Shown: positions 1 to 8,881, numbered from the stretch's first letter. The stretch is DNA of 64,000 nt from Syntrophaceae bacterium UBA2210 (GCA_002327865.1 DCUQ01000009.1:1-64000), one strand, 5' to 3'. Notes: generated by a model not told the origin, from the letters alone. Numbers and translations are program-made.

Positions 1-317
1 ATGCCGGATATACTGATGTTATCGAGGGCAACAGGACGGGGGTACAGGACGAAAAAGACGATTTTCTACGGACCCGTTAAAAGAAACGTAAAACACGGTT
101 TAATGAAATGTCGATATGAAGGGGAAAAACCGGTACATCGAAAAACATTCGCGGTCCCGGGGAACATGGGAATGATCTACGGCGGGTTACACGTGATAAT
201 CGCGGAAAATCCTCCGGATGGAGATCGCAGCATGACACGATGACGTCGTTATCTTATAAAGGTTTTGGAACATCATCAGGTTCGAGCTTTTCGGGTTCCA
301 GGTTTGCTTTCCGCTGA
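1..317. other. Window-edge stretch without a recognisable gene
   Basis: An 80-codon open frame runs from base 1 to 243 on the plus strand. Its product (beginning MPDILMLSRATGRGY) matches no family I recognise and no ribosome binding site can be checked at the window edge. It may be a small unknown gene or chance. No hairpin terminator was seen before the maf stop codon at 318. Confidence 0.2.
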
Positions 318-905
318 TTAAGTAAATTTCAATACACCGGTTTTCTTCAGTGCCGTAACAACTTCGCACAGAGGAAGACCGATTACGTTAGTGTACGAAC
401 CGTGTATCTCTTTTATGAAAAATGATGCTTTTCCCTGGACGGCGTATCCGCCCGCCTTGTCGTACGGTTCGCATGTCCGTATGTACCAGTCCGTTTCATC
501 CCTGCCTATATCCCTGAATATAACGGAAGATTCAACGGCATCGTTTACAACGACACCCGCTTCTTTCGTTACCAGAGCGAACCCGGTTATTACCCGGTGC
601 GTCCTGCCGCTAAGCATTAAGAGCATATTTCTCGCCTCTTCGGGTGTTCCGGGCTTGCCGAGCATCTTTCCGGCTATCACTACGACCGTATCCGCACCAA
701 GTACCCATCTTCCGGGATTCCCGGCAGATATGCGGAGCGCCTTTTCTCTCGAAAGTCTTAAAACATGGTCTTCGGGTGATTCCCCCTCAAAGGGACGTTC
801 ATCGACATCGCTCGGAATTACTTCAAGGTCATGGATCAATTCGCCGAGGAGCTCTTTGCGGCGTGGTGAAGCGGACGCCAGGATAAACGATTTCTGCGTG
901 TTCAT
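318..905 (-). CDS. maf: Maf family nucleoside triphosphate pyrophosphatase
   Basis: A 195-residue protein of the Maf/YhdE family, which hydrolyses non-canonical or pyrimidine nucleoside triphosphates (dTTP/UTP in the YhdE type) to monophosphates and pyrophosphate in the cytoplasm. The N-terminal ASASPRRKELL motif (substrate-binding Ser/Arg), the LGADTVVV segment with the general-base Asp, and the YDKAGGYAVQG motif near the C terminus are all present. The last motif is typical of the dTTPase/UTPase subgroup. I chose the ATG at 905 because the family starts just before ASASPRR; a 25-codon upstream extension is open but does not resemble Maf. It lies 71 bases downstream of the YjbQ-family gene on the same strand, so the two may be cotranscribed. 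Confidence 0.93.
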   Translation of the reverse strand: MNTQKSFILASASPRRKELLGELIHDLEVIPSDVDERPFEGESPEDHVLRLSREKALRISAGNPGRWVLGADTVVVIAGKMLGKPGTPEEARNMLLMLSGRTHRVITGFALVTKEAGVVVNDAVESSVIFRDIGRDETDWYIRTCEPYDKAGGYAVQGKASFFIKEIHGSYTNVIGLPLCEVVTALKKTGVLKFT

Positions 906-976
906 ATCTCTTGTTTCTCTTATTTTTCCCGGCAATAAAAACCGGTATTTTCGTAAGCGTTGCGTCAACCGGACGT

Positions 977-1378
977 TCAAACAGCGTCCGGAACAAATCT
1001 GACCATAACCTTCCTGGTCCTCGGACCGTCGAATTCACAAAAGAAAATCGACTGCCATGTGCCCAGGACAAGGTTGCCGCCTTCTATAAAAACAGTCTCG
1101 GAGGACCCGAAAAGAGACGCCTTTATGTGGGCGGCGGAATTCCCTTCCATATGACGGTAATTGTCACTCATGGGAATCGCTTTGTCCATCTCCATCAATA
1201 TGTCTCGCGGCACATCGGGATCCGCGTTTTCGTTTATTGTAACCGCCGCGGTGGTATGGGGAACAAACAGATAGCAGATTCCCTCTTTTACCCCGGTTTT
1301 CTTCAAGACAGATCTTACCTCGTTTGTAATGTCGATCATTTCAAATCTTGAACGTGTTTTCACGATAAATTGATCCAT
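977..1378 (-). CDS. YjbQ/UPF0047 family protein
   Basis: A 133-residue member of the YjbQ family (secondary thiamine-phosphate synthase enzyme). Some members show weak thiamine-phosphate synthase activity, but the physiological role is unsettled. The protein carries the VPHTTAAVTINENAD motif with the conserved His and Asn, GNSAAHIKASLFG in the middle, and the C-terminal LGTWQSIFFCEFDGPR signature. Its length matches the family. A GGAGGAA-like ribosome binding site lies just upstream (bases 1382-1389, minus strand). A second, diverged paralog lies at 43643-44062. Confidence 0.88.
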   Translation of the reverse strand: MDQFIVKTRSRFEMIDITNEVRSVLKKTGVKEGICYLFVPHTTAAVTINENADPDVPRDILMEMDKAIPMSDNYRHMEGNSAAHIKASLFGSSETVFIEGGNLVLGTWQSIFFCEFDGPRTRKVMVRFVPDAV

Positions 1379-1560
1379 GCCGTTCCTCCACTGTTTAATT
1401 CATATTGCAACCCTTAAGAATAGAGGAAGTTCACCCGGGCGTATCCTGACCGAATATACTTTTTGACTTATCATGCCGCATTGTTTATACTCTTTATCTC
1501 TTTACATTGCGGTGTGCGAGTTTGCTTTCGACACATACAAAATACCCGGCAGTTAATATC

Positions 1561-2250
1561 ATGAAACCCGACACATTCTTAAGAGGAGTGGATCTGTTTC
1601 AATCTCTCAGTTTATCCGACAGCGAACAGCTTGCCGCGTCGCTGAAACATCGTTCTTTGAAGAAGGGAGAGGCGCTCTTCCGCAAAGGCGACGAAGGAAC
1701 TTCACTCTATATAGTAAAATCGGGAAGTGTCAAGATCGTTCTTCCGTCTGCTCTGGGAGATGAGGTCGCGCCCGCAATACTTTCCAAAGGAGACTTCTTC
1801 GGAGAAATGGCTCTTCTGGATGGAATGCCGCGTTCCGCCGACGTCATCGCGCTGGAACCTTCCGAATTGCTGGCGCTGAACCAAAAAGATTTTCTGGCAT
1901 TTCTGAAAGGCAATGAAGCGGCCATACAGTCAATCCTTGCGTATCTCTCGATGCGGTTGCGCAAGACGGATGATCTCCTCGAAAATGCTCACTTTCTCAA
2001 CATCTCCACAAGATTTGCAAGAAGACTCGTGGAATTGTACGAAAAATACGGTTACCAGAAGGGAGCAGGAATGCCCGTTCAGATCGACCTGCATCTGACC
2101 CAGAGGGATCTTGCAAGCATCGTAGGAGCGACAAGAGAAAGCATAAATAAGGAGTTGAAAACCCTGCGTGAAAAAGGACTGGTTAATTCCGAAGGGAATA
2201 TTCTGCAAATCCTGGATCTTGAAAGACTCAAAAGACGCGCCCACCTGTAA
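1561..2250 (+). CDS. Crp/Fnr family transcriptional regulator, CRP-like
   Basis: A 229-residue cyclic-nucleotide-type regulator. The N-terminal beta-roll contains FFGEMALLDGMPRSADV, which keeps the Glu and Arg-Ser of the cAMP phosphate-binding cassette. A dimerisation helix follows, then a C-terminal winged helix (LTQRDLASIVGATRESINKEL). The recognition helix reads TRESINKEL, keeping the Arg-Glu pair that E. coli CRP uses to read TGTGA; no FNR-type N-terminal cysteines are visible. I chose the ATG at 1561 because the family starts shortly before this point; an upstream start at 1507 adds 18 unrelated residues. A perfect TGTGA-N6-TCACA site lies 76 bases downstream of the stop, in front of the pilus genes, so this protein is the natural candidate to bind it. 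Confidence 0.9.
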   Translation: MKPDTFLRGVDLFQSLSLSDSEQLAASLKHRSLKKGEALFRKGDEGTSLYIVKSGSVKIVLPSALGDEVAPAILSKGDFFGEMALLDGMPRSADVIALEPSELLALNQKDFLAFLKGNEAAIQSILAYLSMRLRKTDDLLENAHFLNISTRFARRLVELYEKYGYQKGAGMPVQIDLHLTQRDLASIVGATRESINKELKTLREKGLVNSEGNILQILDLERLKRRAHL

Positions 2251-2325
2251 CTGAAGATTACGTATCAGGACCGTGATAATCGGCTTCCCTCCGAAATCGC
2301 ATTCCTTAAAAAAATACGCTGATTA

Positions 2326-2341
2326 TGTGACATATTTCACA
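2326..2341. promoter_or_regulatory. CRP-type operator TGTGA-N6-TCACA
   Basis: The sequence TGTGACATATTTCACA is a perfect match to the CRP consensus half-sites with the canonical 6-bp spacer. It lies between the Crp-like regulator gene and the prepilin peptidase gene. Measured to the two downstream promoter candidates, its centre is about 64 or 93 bp upstream of the predicted start points, both close to class I activator positions. Binding by the neighbouring regulator is an inference. Confidence 0.75.
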
Positions 2342-2362
2342 CCTGGAGCATGAAGCGTTTTA

Positions 2363-2391
2363 TTGCATTCACCCATGATCTTTAGTATAAA
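2363..2391 (+). promoter_or_regulatory. Sigma-70 promoter candidate P1 for the pilus operon
   Basis: A TTGCAT -35 element and a TATAAA -10 element are separated by 17 bp, between the CRP-type operator and the prepilin peptidase start at 2459. Confidence 0.45.
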
Positions 2392-2392
2392 A

Positions 2393-2420
2393 TTGACAAT
2401 CGGTTTGTATGCCCTAAAAT
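2393..2420 (+). promoter_or_regulatory. Sigma-70 promoter candidate P2 for the pilus operon
   Basis: A consensus TTGACA -35 element and a TAAAAT -10 element are separated by 16 bp. The predicted start point is about 30 bases upstream of the prepilin peptidase ATG, which is preceded by a GAGGGG ribosome binding site. The operator at 2326-2341 would be centred near -93 from this promoter. Confidence 0.5.
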
Positions 2421-2458
2421 TTCAGGTTTTCTTAATAAATAACGAGGGGATATAATAA

Positions 2459-3235
2459 ATGGTGCTCTACACGGAACACCTGTTGGGAATTTTATCGGTA
2501 ATCCTGGGGGCCATTGTGGGAAGTTTTCTCAACGTGTGTATTTACAGGATTCCATCGGAGAAGTCTATCGTATTCCCCGCATCTCACTGCCCGGCCTGCG
2601 AACACCCCATAAAAATTTACGACAACATACCGATTATCAGCTACATCTTGCTCAGGGGGAAATGCAGAAACTGCGGCGAAAAGATATCCCCGATCTATCC
2701 CGGCGTAGAGCTTCTTACCGCGGCACTCTCTTTTCTCCTGTTTCGTAAATACGGCCTATCGCTCGGATATCTTTTCTCTCTCATATTCACGTGCACCCTG
2801 ATCGTTATTACCTTTATCGATCTAAAGCGACTGATCATACCGGATATTATAACGCTTCCCGGGATACCTCTATTCGCGCTGGCTGCAATCTTCTTCATGG
2901 ATATCAAGCCCACGGCCTCGTTGATCGGAATACTCGCAGGGGGCGGATGCCTGTACCTGGTCGCTCTCGGATATCAGATTTTGACAAAGAGAGAGGGGAT
3001 GGGAGGAGGCGACATAAAACTGCTGGCCATGCTGGGCGGTTTCCTGGGATGGCAATCGCTGTGGTTCATTATTATGGCAAGTTCCCTTATCGGCGCGGTG
3101 GCGGGCATATCAGCCATGATCTTCAAGGGGAAAGACACGAAATATGCCGTTCCGTTCGGGCCGTTCCTCTCTATCGCCGCTGTCGCTTATATTTTCTGGG
3201 GTAACGCGGTTATGAACCTTTTGTTCTACAGGTAG
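2459..3235 (+). CDS. pilD: Type IV prepilin peptidase / N-methyltransferase
   Basis: A 258-residue polytopic inner-membrane aspartic protease that cleaves the prepilin leader after Gly and methylates the new N terminus. The N-terminal part has the GSFLNVCIYRIP motif and the four-cysteine zinc site (CPAC ... CRNC) of the bifunctional enzymes. The two catalytic aspartates lie in FIDLKRLIIPD and in GMGGGDIKLL. Seven or eight hydrophobic segments follow one another, as expected for peptidase family A24. The gene heads a run of pilin-like genes and stops 6 bases before the FimT/GspH-like start, so it is probably their cotranscribed processing enzyme. Confidence 0.95.
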   Translation: MVLYTEHLLGILSVILGAIVGSFLNVCIYRIPSEKSIVFPASHCPACEHPIKIYDNIPIISYILLRGKCRNCGEKISPIYPGVELLTAALSFLLFRKYGLSLGYLFSLIFTCTLIVITFIDLKRLIIPDIITLPGIPLFALAAIFFMDIKPTASLIGILAGGGCLYLVALGYQILTKREGMGGGDIKLLAMLGGFLGWQSLWFIIMASSLIGAVAGISAMIFKGKDTKYAVPFGPFLSIAAVAYIFWGNAVMNLLFYR

Positions 3236-3241
3236 GCGGTA

Positions 3242-3775
3242 ATGATGACCGTAAGAGGGAAAAACGGTTTCACGCTGGTGGAACTGATAATAGTTATCAT
3301 GCTCATAGGAATCGTTGTCGGTGTAGCCGCTCCGGTACTGCGGGAATACTCCGTAGACGCCAATCTGAAATCGGCGGTGAGAAACCTTAAATCCGACATG
3401 GAGCTCGCGAAACTTAGGGCTATCCGTGAAAACGCACGTGTCGTTATGGACTTCGACACCACCAATAACAGTTACGAGGCATTCGTGGATGACGGATCGG
3501 GCGGAGGAACCGCCGGCAATAACGCTAAAGACGGAAGCGAAGTTACCGTCACCACCGTGTCCATTCCCGCGAATGTCACGATGTACGAAGCCAGTTTTCC
3601 GGGAGGTATTCCGAGATTTCGATTCGACGGCAGGGGGCTCCCCAACGGGGTGGGGGGGCATGTACATATGAAAAATACGAATGACAATTACAGAGGCGTA
3701 GACCTGTCGATGGTGGGGCATATACAAATCAAAACAAGTGTTGACGGCGGAGGAACCTGGGTAGATGTCGACTGA
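3242..3775 (+). CDS. FimT/GspH-like minor pseudopilin
   Basis: A 177-residue type IV pilin-like protein. After a short basic leader (MMTVRGKN) comes the prepilin cleavage motif GFTLVELIIVIMLIG, with Glu at mature position 5, and a long hydrophobic N-terminal helix. A beta-rich, Gly/Asp-rich C-terminal domain of GspH/FimT size follows. It is expected to be a minor pilin priming pilus assembly. Its 3' end overlaps the next gene by 11 bases, which indicates translational coupling. The exact FimT versus FimU assignment cannot be made by eye. Confidence 0.88.
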   Translation: MMTVRGKNGFTLVELIIVIMLIGIVVGVAAPVLREYSVDANLKSAVRNLKSDMELAKLRAIRENARVVMDFDTTNNSYEAFVDDGSGGGTAGNNAKDGSEVTVTTVSIPANVTMYEASFPGGIPRFRFDGRGLPNGVGGHVHMKNTNDNYRGVDLSMVGHIQIKTSVDGGGTWVDVD

Positions 3776-4169
3776 CCGAAACAAAATGCTGCCTGCAAGC
3801 GCAATGGGAAAATCGCGCAGTGACAAGGGTTTTACACTCATCGAAGTACTGATAGCTATCACCCTGCTTACGGTAGGTCTTATGGCCGTGGCAACGATGC
3901 AGGTCAGCGCGATACACGGCAACAAAACGGGAGGCGATATTTCAAACGCCACCTTTCTCGCCCAGGACAAGCTGGAAGAACTGAAAGCCAGCGCGGATAT
4001 AACCGGTGAATCCGACGGCAGTGATCAGGCGGGGATATTCACGCGAAGCTGGCAAATCGCCCCTTCGGGAACTAACTCACGCTCGGTGACGGTAACAGTA
4101 TCGTGGGTCATGGGTGGACACACCCACAGTGTGGTGATCAGCACCATAAGCAGAGGGAACGGATATTGA
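3765..4169 (+). CDS. pilV: PilV-like type IV pilus modification/minor pilin protein
   Basis: A 134-residue minor pilin. The leader is followed by KGFTLIEVLIAITLLTVGLM, the usual PilV form of the prepilin motif (G/F-T-L-I-E-V). The LAQDKLEELKA segment seen in many PilV proteins follows. The stop TGA overlaps the next start (TGATG) by one base. In Pseudomonas PilV works with PilW, PilX, FimU and PilE as a priming complex carrying PilY1 at the pilus tip; the same set is arranged here in order. Confidence 0.87.
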   Translation: MSTDRNKMLPASAMGKSRSDKGFTLIEVLIAITLLTVGLMAVATMQVSAIHGNKTGGDISNATFLAQDKLEELKASADITGESDGSDQAGIFTRSWQIAPSGTNSRSVTVTVSWVMGGHTHSVVISTISRGNGY

Positions 4170-4813
4170 TGCGTACAACACGTTCAATAACGAGAAGTCA
4201 CGGATTCACACTGGTTGAGATCCTGGTGGCGATTTTCGTAATGGGCGTTGCCGTTTCGGCAATCTACGGAATATTTATCGCCGCCAACAAGTCTTACCAC
4301 ACCCAGGACCGCGTCGCGGAAACACAGCAGGGAGTGAGAGTCGGAATCGATTTCATGGTGAGGAATATACGTATGGCGGGTCTGGACCCGCTCGGAACCG
4401 CGGGAGCCGGTATTGATGCGGCTACGGCGACCAGTATACGATTTACGGCAGATGGCATTAAAGGCACGGATTGGATGGATGGAATTATCGATCGTAACAA
4501 CAGCTTGACGCCCCAAAGTGGCGAAGAACTAATCACATTCCAATATGATTCTGCCAACCGCAGGCTCCGTCGATGTCTCTATGAAGGAGGAGGCACCGGC
4601 GTGGAAAGCTGGCAGACTCTTATCGACAATGTAAGCGCCCTGTCGTTGGGATACCTGGATGCCAATGGAAACACCATCACTGCGCCGGTAGCATCAGCGG
4701 ATCTCAATAGTATAAAGACCGTTGTAATTTCGATGACATGTTCCGGAACAGATACCCAGGGGCAGACTTTTTCGAGAACCATCAATACCAGAGTGATCTG
4801 CAGGAATCAGTAA
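4169..4813 (+). CDS. pilW: PilW-like type IV pilus assembly protein
   Basis: A 214-residue minor pilin with the leader MRTTRSITRSH followed by GFTLVEILVAIFVMGVAVS. The body has the VRVGIDFMVRNIRMAGLDP region characteristic of PilW. I chose the ATG at 4169, directly overlapping the preceding stop, rather than a longer frame from 4103, because the prepilin leader begins here. The next gene starts one base after the stop. Confidence 0.87.
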   Translation: MRTTRSITRSHGFTLVEILVAIFVMGVAVSAIYGIFIAANKSYHTQDRVAETQQGVRVGIDFMVRNIRMAGLDPLGTAGAGIDAATATSIRFTADGIKGTDWMDGIIDRNNSLTPQSGEELITFQYDSANRRLRRCLYEGGGTGVESWQTLIDNVSALSLGYLDANGNTITAPVASADLNSIKTVVISMTCSGTDTQGQTFSRTINTRVICRNQ

Positions 4814-4814
4814 T

Positions 4815-5342
4815 ATGAAGACAAAAAAAAGACGTATCCCTATAACAATAAAAGACAGTGTAAAAAACGAGCGTGGCTTCGCGCTTGTTACTGCGCTGCT
4901 TATACTCGCAGTGCTGACACTGATCGGGATCGCGGCAACTACGACCTCAACGGTGGAATTGAAGATATCCGGCAACGAGTCGCAGTCGGTCAACATCTTT
5001 TACAACACCGAGGGTGTCCTTATCAACACGCTGGAAACTCCCACTACATGGCTGACTACGGACTTTCTGACAGCCGGTGAAACCGTAGCCTCGTACGCCG
5101 CTACCGTGGACGACAACGATGTAGAGATACGCTGTATCAAAAGCACGGGAACCCCCGTTTCGGGATTGAGCGGAGGCGCGAATGATCTTCCGGTGCGGCT
5201 GCACAGAGATTCGCCTCCGAAAGGGTCTGGGTACAGCATGAAATATTTCGAGGTTCGCAGATACGGCATTACGACGACTTCCCTGACCGGAAAGACCTCG
5301 ATCCAGACCGGAGTGTGGAAGGTTTTTAACAAGAACCAATAA
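4815..5342 (+). CDS. pilX: PilX-like minor pilin
   Basis: A 175-residue protein with the PilX N-terminal pattern: a basic leader, then ERGFALVTALLILAVLTLIG and the small-residue segment ATTTSTVELKISGNES. This departs from the T-L-V-E pilin motif in the way PilX proteins do (A-L-V in place of T-L-V-E). It lies between PilW-like and PilY1-like genes, the usual position of pilX. It is probably part of the minor-pilin priming complex at the pilus tip. Confidence 0.82.
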   Translation: MKTKKRRIPITIKDSVKNERGFALVTALLILAVLTLIGIAATTTSTVELKISGNESQSVNIFYNTEGVLINTLETPTTWLTTDFLTAGETVASYAATVDDNDVEIRCIKSTGTPVSGLSGGANDLPVRLHRDSPPKGSGYSMKYFEVRRYGITTTSLTGKTSIQTGVWKVFNKNQ

Positions 5343-5398
5343 GAAAACAGGCATATATAATACAACAAAGGAAAAACACGCATAGAGGAGAACACATC

Positions 5399-8377
5399 AT
5401 GAAAAGGATCTTATTTGCAATAATTATAGTGACCTTTATGCTGTTGCCGGCATCGCCGGAAATATTGCTGGCGGATGACACCGAAATCTACGGCACCGTG
5501 ACTATTTCGGTGCAGCCCAATGTACTGATCATCTTCGACAACTCGGGAAGCATGGCGACCGTCGACGTGGGAGGCGAGTATTACGATCCCGGTATGACGT
5601 ACGAGGGATCATATTCGACGAACGCCGTATACGTGAAAGATAGTGGTTCATGGGTTTTGTTCGCCAGTGATGTTTCCGCTCTCAACTGTGACTCAGTAAA
5701 ACAGGATTTGCTTGCAAACGGATACGCCTCGGGAAAAATCAGGAACGCGGGGAGAAACTACACCTGCGGCGGAAGTAACAAGACGCTGAGAATGGGAAAC
5801 TATATAAACTATGATTTATCGGGTGTAGGTGACGCACGGTCGAGGATATCGGTGGCAAAGGAGGTAGTTACAAATCTTATAAATGATACGGACGATGTAA
5901 GGTTCGGGCTCATGATCTTCAATTATGAAGAGGGAGGGTATATCGTAAGCGGCTGCGGAACCGATCAAACCACCCTGGTGAACACCGTTAACGGGTTAAG
6001 CGCCTCGACCTGGACACCGCTTGCCGAGACCCTGGCCGAAGCCGGGCTCTACTTTGCGGGAAAGAGCAGTTGGTTTAACACTGGCACCTATACTTCCCCG
6101 ATGCAGGAACGCTGCCAGAAAAACTATATAGTTCTTATGACGGACGGTGCTCCAACCCACGACAACAGTTGGAGGCTTTCGTCGGGCACCTATATTAACG
6201 GGGATACCATAGGCGATTATGACAACGACGGTAACGACCCCGGCTGGTACGAGAGCTACGGAACGGACTACCTGGATGATGTGGCCAAATACCTCTATGA
6301 GAACGACTGCAATACCACACTCGGAACCGGGACCTCCTTTGAAAAACAAAATATCATTACCTATACGATAGGCTTCAAGACAGAGCAACAACTTTTGCAG
6401 GACACCGCCTTGAACGGCGGCGGAGAATATTACACGGCCAACAGTATATCCGGTTTGTCAGAAGCATTCCAAGAAATCATGGCCAACATATCGGAAGCGA
6501 ACGCCATGTTTGTCTCACCGGTTGTCCCGGTGAGCAGGATGAACCGGACTTACGCGGGAGATCGCATCTACCTGGGGTTCTTCAAACCGCAGCAGAGCGG
6601 CAGGTGGCTGGGGAATCTCAAGAAATACGGCCTGGATTCGAATGGAGACCTTATAGACGCGAACGGTAACGCCGCCACGACATCGGATGGTTCGATCAAA
6701 GACAATGCCCGGTCCTACTGGTCTACCTCCGCCGACGGCCCCAATGTGGCAGCGGGCGGCGTCGGAGAAATACTGCTCGAACAGGCGAGCAGAAATATCT
6801 ATACATACATGGGAACGCAATCGGCACTCACATCAACCGAAAATGCCTTCTCGACGGAAAACACGCTGATCACCAACGATGTACTGGGCGTAACCAGCGA
6901 TTCCCAGAGACAGACCCTGATAAACGATATATACGGGGGAGACCGGTTCTGGATACTGGGTGATATCCTTCACTCGGAACCGGCGATAGTCCACTACAGC
7001 GCAACGAGCACTATTCTGTTCGCAGGGAGCAACGACGGTATGATACACTGTTTCGACGACAGTGACGGCAGTGAAAACTGGGCATTCGTGCCGCCGGACC
7101 AACTCGACCGTCTCTTATTGCTTTCGAATGACGACCATGACTATTTCGTGGACGGCGCGCCGGTGGTATACGAAGGGAGCAGCCAGAAAATACTGATCTT
7201 CGGAGAGCGGCGGGGAGGAGATCACTATCACGCCCTGGACGTGACAACCGTCGGTTCCCCTTCATACCTGTATAGTATCGCCCCGGGCATACTGGGAGGA
7301 GAGTCTCTCGGACAGTCGTGGTGCAAGCCTGAAATATGCGAAATTAAAACCACGAGCGGATCTGAGGATGTATTTCTGATGGGCGGAGGATACGACACTA
7401 ACCAGGACGCGGCCACACCCGCTTCTTCCGACACCGAAGGACGTGCCGTATTTACTGTAAAAGTTACCGATGGTACCGTCAGCAGCCTTAACGTCAGCGC
7501 AAACAGCTACGCCGATATGACGCATTGTATTATCGGCGTATCGGGTTTCGATACCGATTCGGACGGCCTGGTTAACGTTGTTTATGCAGGCGACCTGGGG
7601 GGAAACATGTTCGCCTTTGAAGACAATGATCACAATGGTTCATGGTCCCACAGAAAACTATTCTCCGCCCCGGTGACCGACGGTAAAAGGAAAAAGATCT
7701 TTTATGCACCCGACGGGACAAACGAATCTTTCGGAGAGATGATATTCTTCGGCACGGGAGACCGGGCCGATCCAGGCGAGACAAGTGTCGTAAACAGGAT
7801 GTACGCCGTAAAGAACGATTGGGAGGCCAGTGAAACGTTTACGACCATAACGGAATCCGATCTGGTGGATGTCACGGACGATTTGATACAGATGGGCACG
7901 GACGAACAGAAGATACTGGCATCAAGCGCTCTTGCGACCTCCAAAGGATGGTATATTCGACTTGAAAATTCGGGGGAAAAGGTGGTTGCGTCTCCCACAG
8001 TCTATGCGGGTGTTCTATATTTCACAACTTACACCCCCGATCCCGAAGGCAGCGGGGCCGATCCGGATGATCCATGCGGAACAACGATGGCCAGGGGTAC
8101 GGCGCGTCTCTACGCGGTAGATTATCTAACCGGGGGATCCGTGCATGACTACAGCAGCGATACCGAAACCGATGCGGAGGGAAACACCGTAGAGCGCGGC
8201 AAGAAGGACCGCTCCCAGGAAATAGGAACCGCCATCCCGACAGCGGCCGTTATCGCGATACGCGAAGAGGGCCCGAAGATCTATATCGGCATCGAAGGAG
8301 GAGTGGTTACGGAAGATCCGGTGGCGTCGACAAATATCAACGTATTTTACTGGCGTGACAGGAGGTCTGTTGAATGA
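5399..8377 (+). CDS. pilY1: PilY1-like tip adhesin (vWA plus PilC beta-propeller)
   Basis: A 992-residue secreted protein with a signal peptide (residues 1-25) followed by a von Willebrand factor A domain. That domain opens with NVLIIFDNSGSM, whose DxSxS triad at about residue 47 is the metal-ion-dependent adhesion site. The C-terminal half is a PilC-type beta-propeller with repeated blades such as FAGSNDGMIHCFD and VYAGDLGGNMFAFE. Within it, a DTDSDG loop near residue 718 resembles the calcium-binding loop needed for PilY1 function in Pseudomonas. PilY1 sits at the pilus tip and controls extension/retraction, adhesion and surface sensing. A GGAGA ribosome binding site precedes the ATG. The next gene overlaps the stop by 4 bases. 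Confidence 0.9.
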   Translation: MKRILFAIIIVTFMLLPASPEILLADDTEIYGTVTISVQPNVLIIFDNSGSMATVDVGGEYYDPGMTYEGSYSTNAVYVKDSGSWVLFASDVSALNCDSVKQDLLANGYASGKIRNAGRNYTCGGSNKTLRMGNYINYDLSGVGDARSRISVAKEVVTNLINDTDDVRFGLMIFNYEEGGYIVSGCGTDQTTLVNTVNGLSASTWTPLAETLAEAGLYFAGKSSWFNTGTYTSPMQERCQKNYIVLMTDGAPTHDNSWRLSSGTYINGDTIGDYDNDGNDPGWYESYGTDYLDDVAKYLYENDCNTTLGTGTSFEKQNIITYTIGFKTEQQLLQDTALNGGGEYYTANSISGLSEAFQEIMANISEANAMFVSPVVPVSRMNRTYAGDRIYLGFFKPQQSGRWLGNLKKYGLDSNGDLIDANGNAATTSDGSIKDNARSYWSTSADGPNVAAGGVGEILLEQASRNIYTYMGTQSALTSTENAFSTENTLITNDVLGVTSDSQRQTLINDIYGGDRFWILGDILHSEPAIVHYSATSTILFAGSNDGMIHCFDDSDGSENWAFVPPDQLDRLLLLSNDDHDYFVDGAPVVYEGSSQKILIFGERRGGDHYHALDVTTVGSPSYLYSIAPGILGGESLGQSWCKPEICEIKTTSGSEDVFLMGGGYDTNQDAATPASSDTEGRAVFTVKVTDGTVSSLNVSANSYADMTHCIIGVSGFDTDSDGLVNVVYAGDLGGNMFAFEDNDHNGSWSHRKLFSAPVTDGKRKKIFYAPDGTNESFGEMIFFGTGDRADPGETSVVNRMYAVKNDWEASETFTTITESDLVDVTDDLIQMGTDEQKILASSALATSKGWYIRLENSGEKVVASPTVYAGVLYFTTYTPDPEGSGADPDDPCGTTMARGTARLYAVDYLTGGSVHDYSSDTETDAEGNTVERGKKDRSQEIGTAIPTAAVIAIREEGPKIYIGIEGGVVTEDPVASTNINVFYWRDRRSVE

Positions 8378-8832
8378 ATTCACGAATAATTCGAATATGC
8401 TTTGCGGTCTTGTTTTTGGTATTGATACTATCCGTAAAACCGGCGTTCCTGCGAATCGCATACGCAGGTGATAATCCTGTAATAAGTGAATCGACAGAAC
8501 TCGACTTTTTCGAGATTCAAACCACCGTTATGGAGGTCCATCAAAAGAATAACTATATAATAGCAGGCGAGAAAGTCATCCAACTGCTGGATTTTCGAAA
8601 GGGGAGGAAGCGGTTCAGAACCATGTTGAGAAATACCGGCGGGGAAGAGACATCTCTTAATACATTCACGAGGGGACAGAAGGTTTTTATACGGGGATTC
8701 GAGCTCCCCGATGGGACAATAAAGGCGCGGGGAATTTATCAACTGCCTGAAACCGTAGTAACCGCAGAAGGCCTTCGCAAGTTCTCCTTCGCAGTAAAAG
8801 TTCCCGTATGGGAACCAACCATAGTGGAATAA
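8374..8832 (+). CDS. Secreted protein of unknown function at the end of the pilus operon
   Basis: A 152-residue protein that I do not assign to a family. A hydrophobic signal segment (about residues 5-30, ending at AYAG) is followed by a compact, probably beta-rich domain with several paired strands and a FTRGQKVFIRGFELPDG segment, reminiscent of small OB-like secreted domains. It overlaps the pilY1-like gene by an ATGA, so it is translated with it and probably acts in the periplasm or at the pilus. No cysteine is present in the mature part. Confidence 0.7.
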   Translation: MNSRIIRICFAVLFLVLILSVKPAFLRIAYAGDNPVISESTELDFFEIQTTVMEVHQKNNYIIAGEKVIQLLDFRKGRKRFRTMLRNTGGEETSLNTFTRGQKVFIRGFELPDGTIKARGIYQLPETVVTAEGLRKFSFAVKVPVWEPTIVE

Positions 8833-8852
8833 GTAAAAAAAACCGAAAATCC

Positions 8853-8881
8853 TTGACTTGAAAGTATCATATCTATATCAT
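8853..8881 (+). promoter_or_regulatory. Sigma-70 promoter for the small Cys-rich gene
   Basis: A TTGACT -35 element and a TATCAT -10 element are separated by exactly 17 bp, about 44 bp upstream of the ATG at 8925. This places an independent promoter after the pilus operon. Confidence 0.6.

Noticed and set aside
3110-3970. 286-codon open frame on the minus strand across pilD and the pseudopilin genes
   Set aside because: It is antisense to well-supported pilin genes, has no family motifs and no ribosome binding site.
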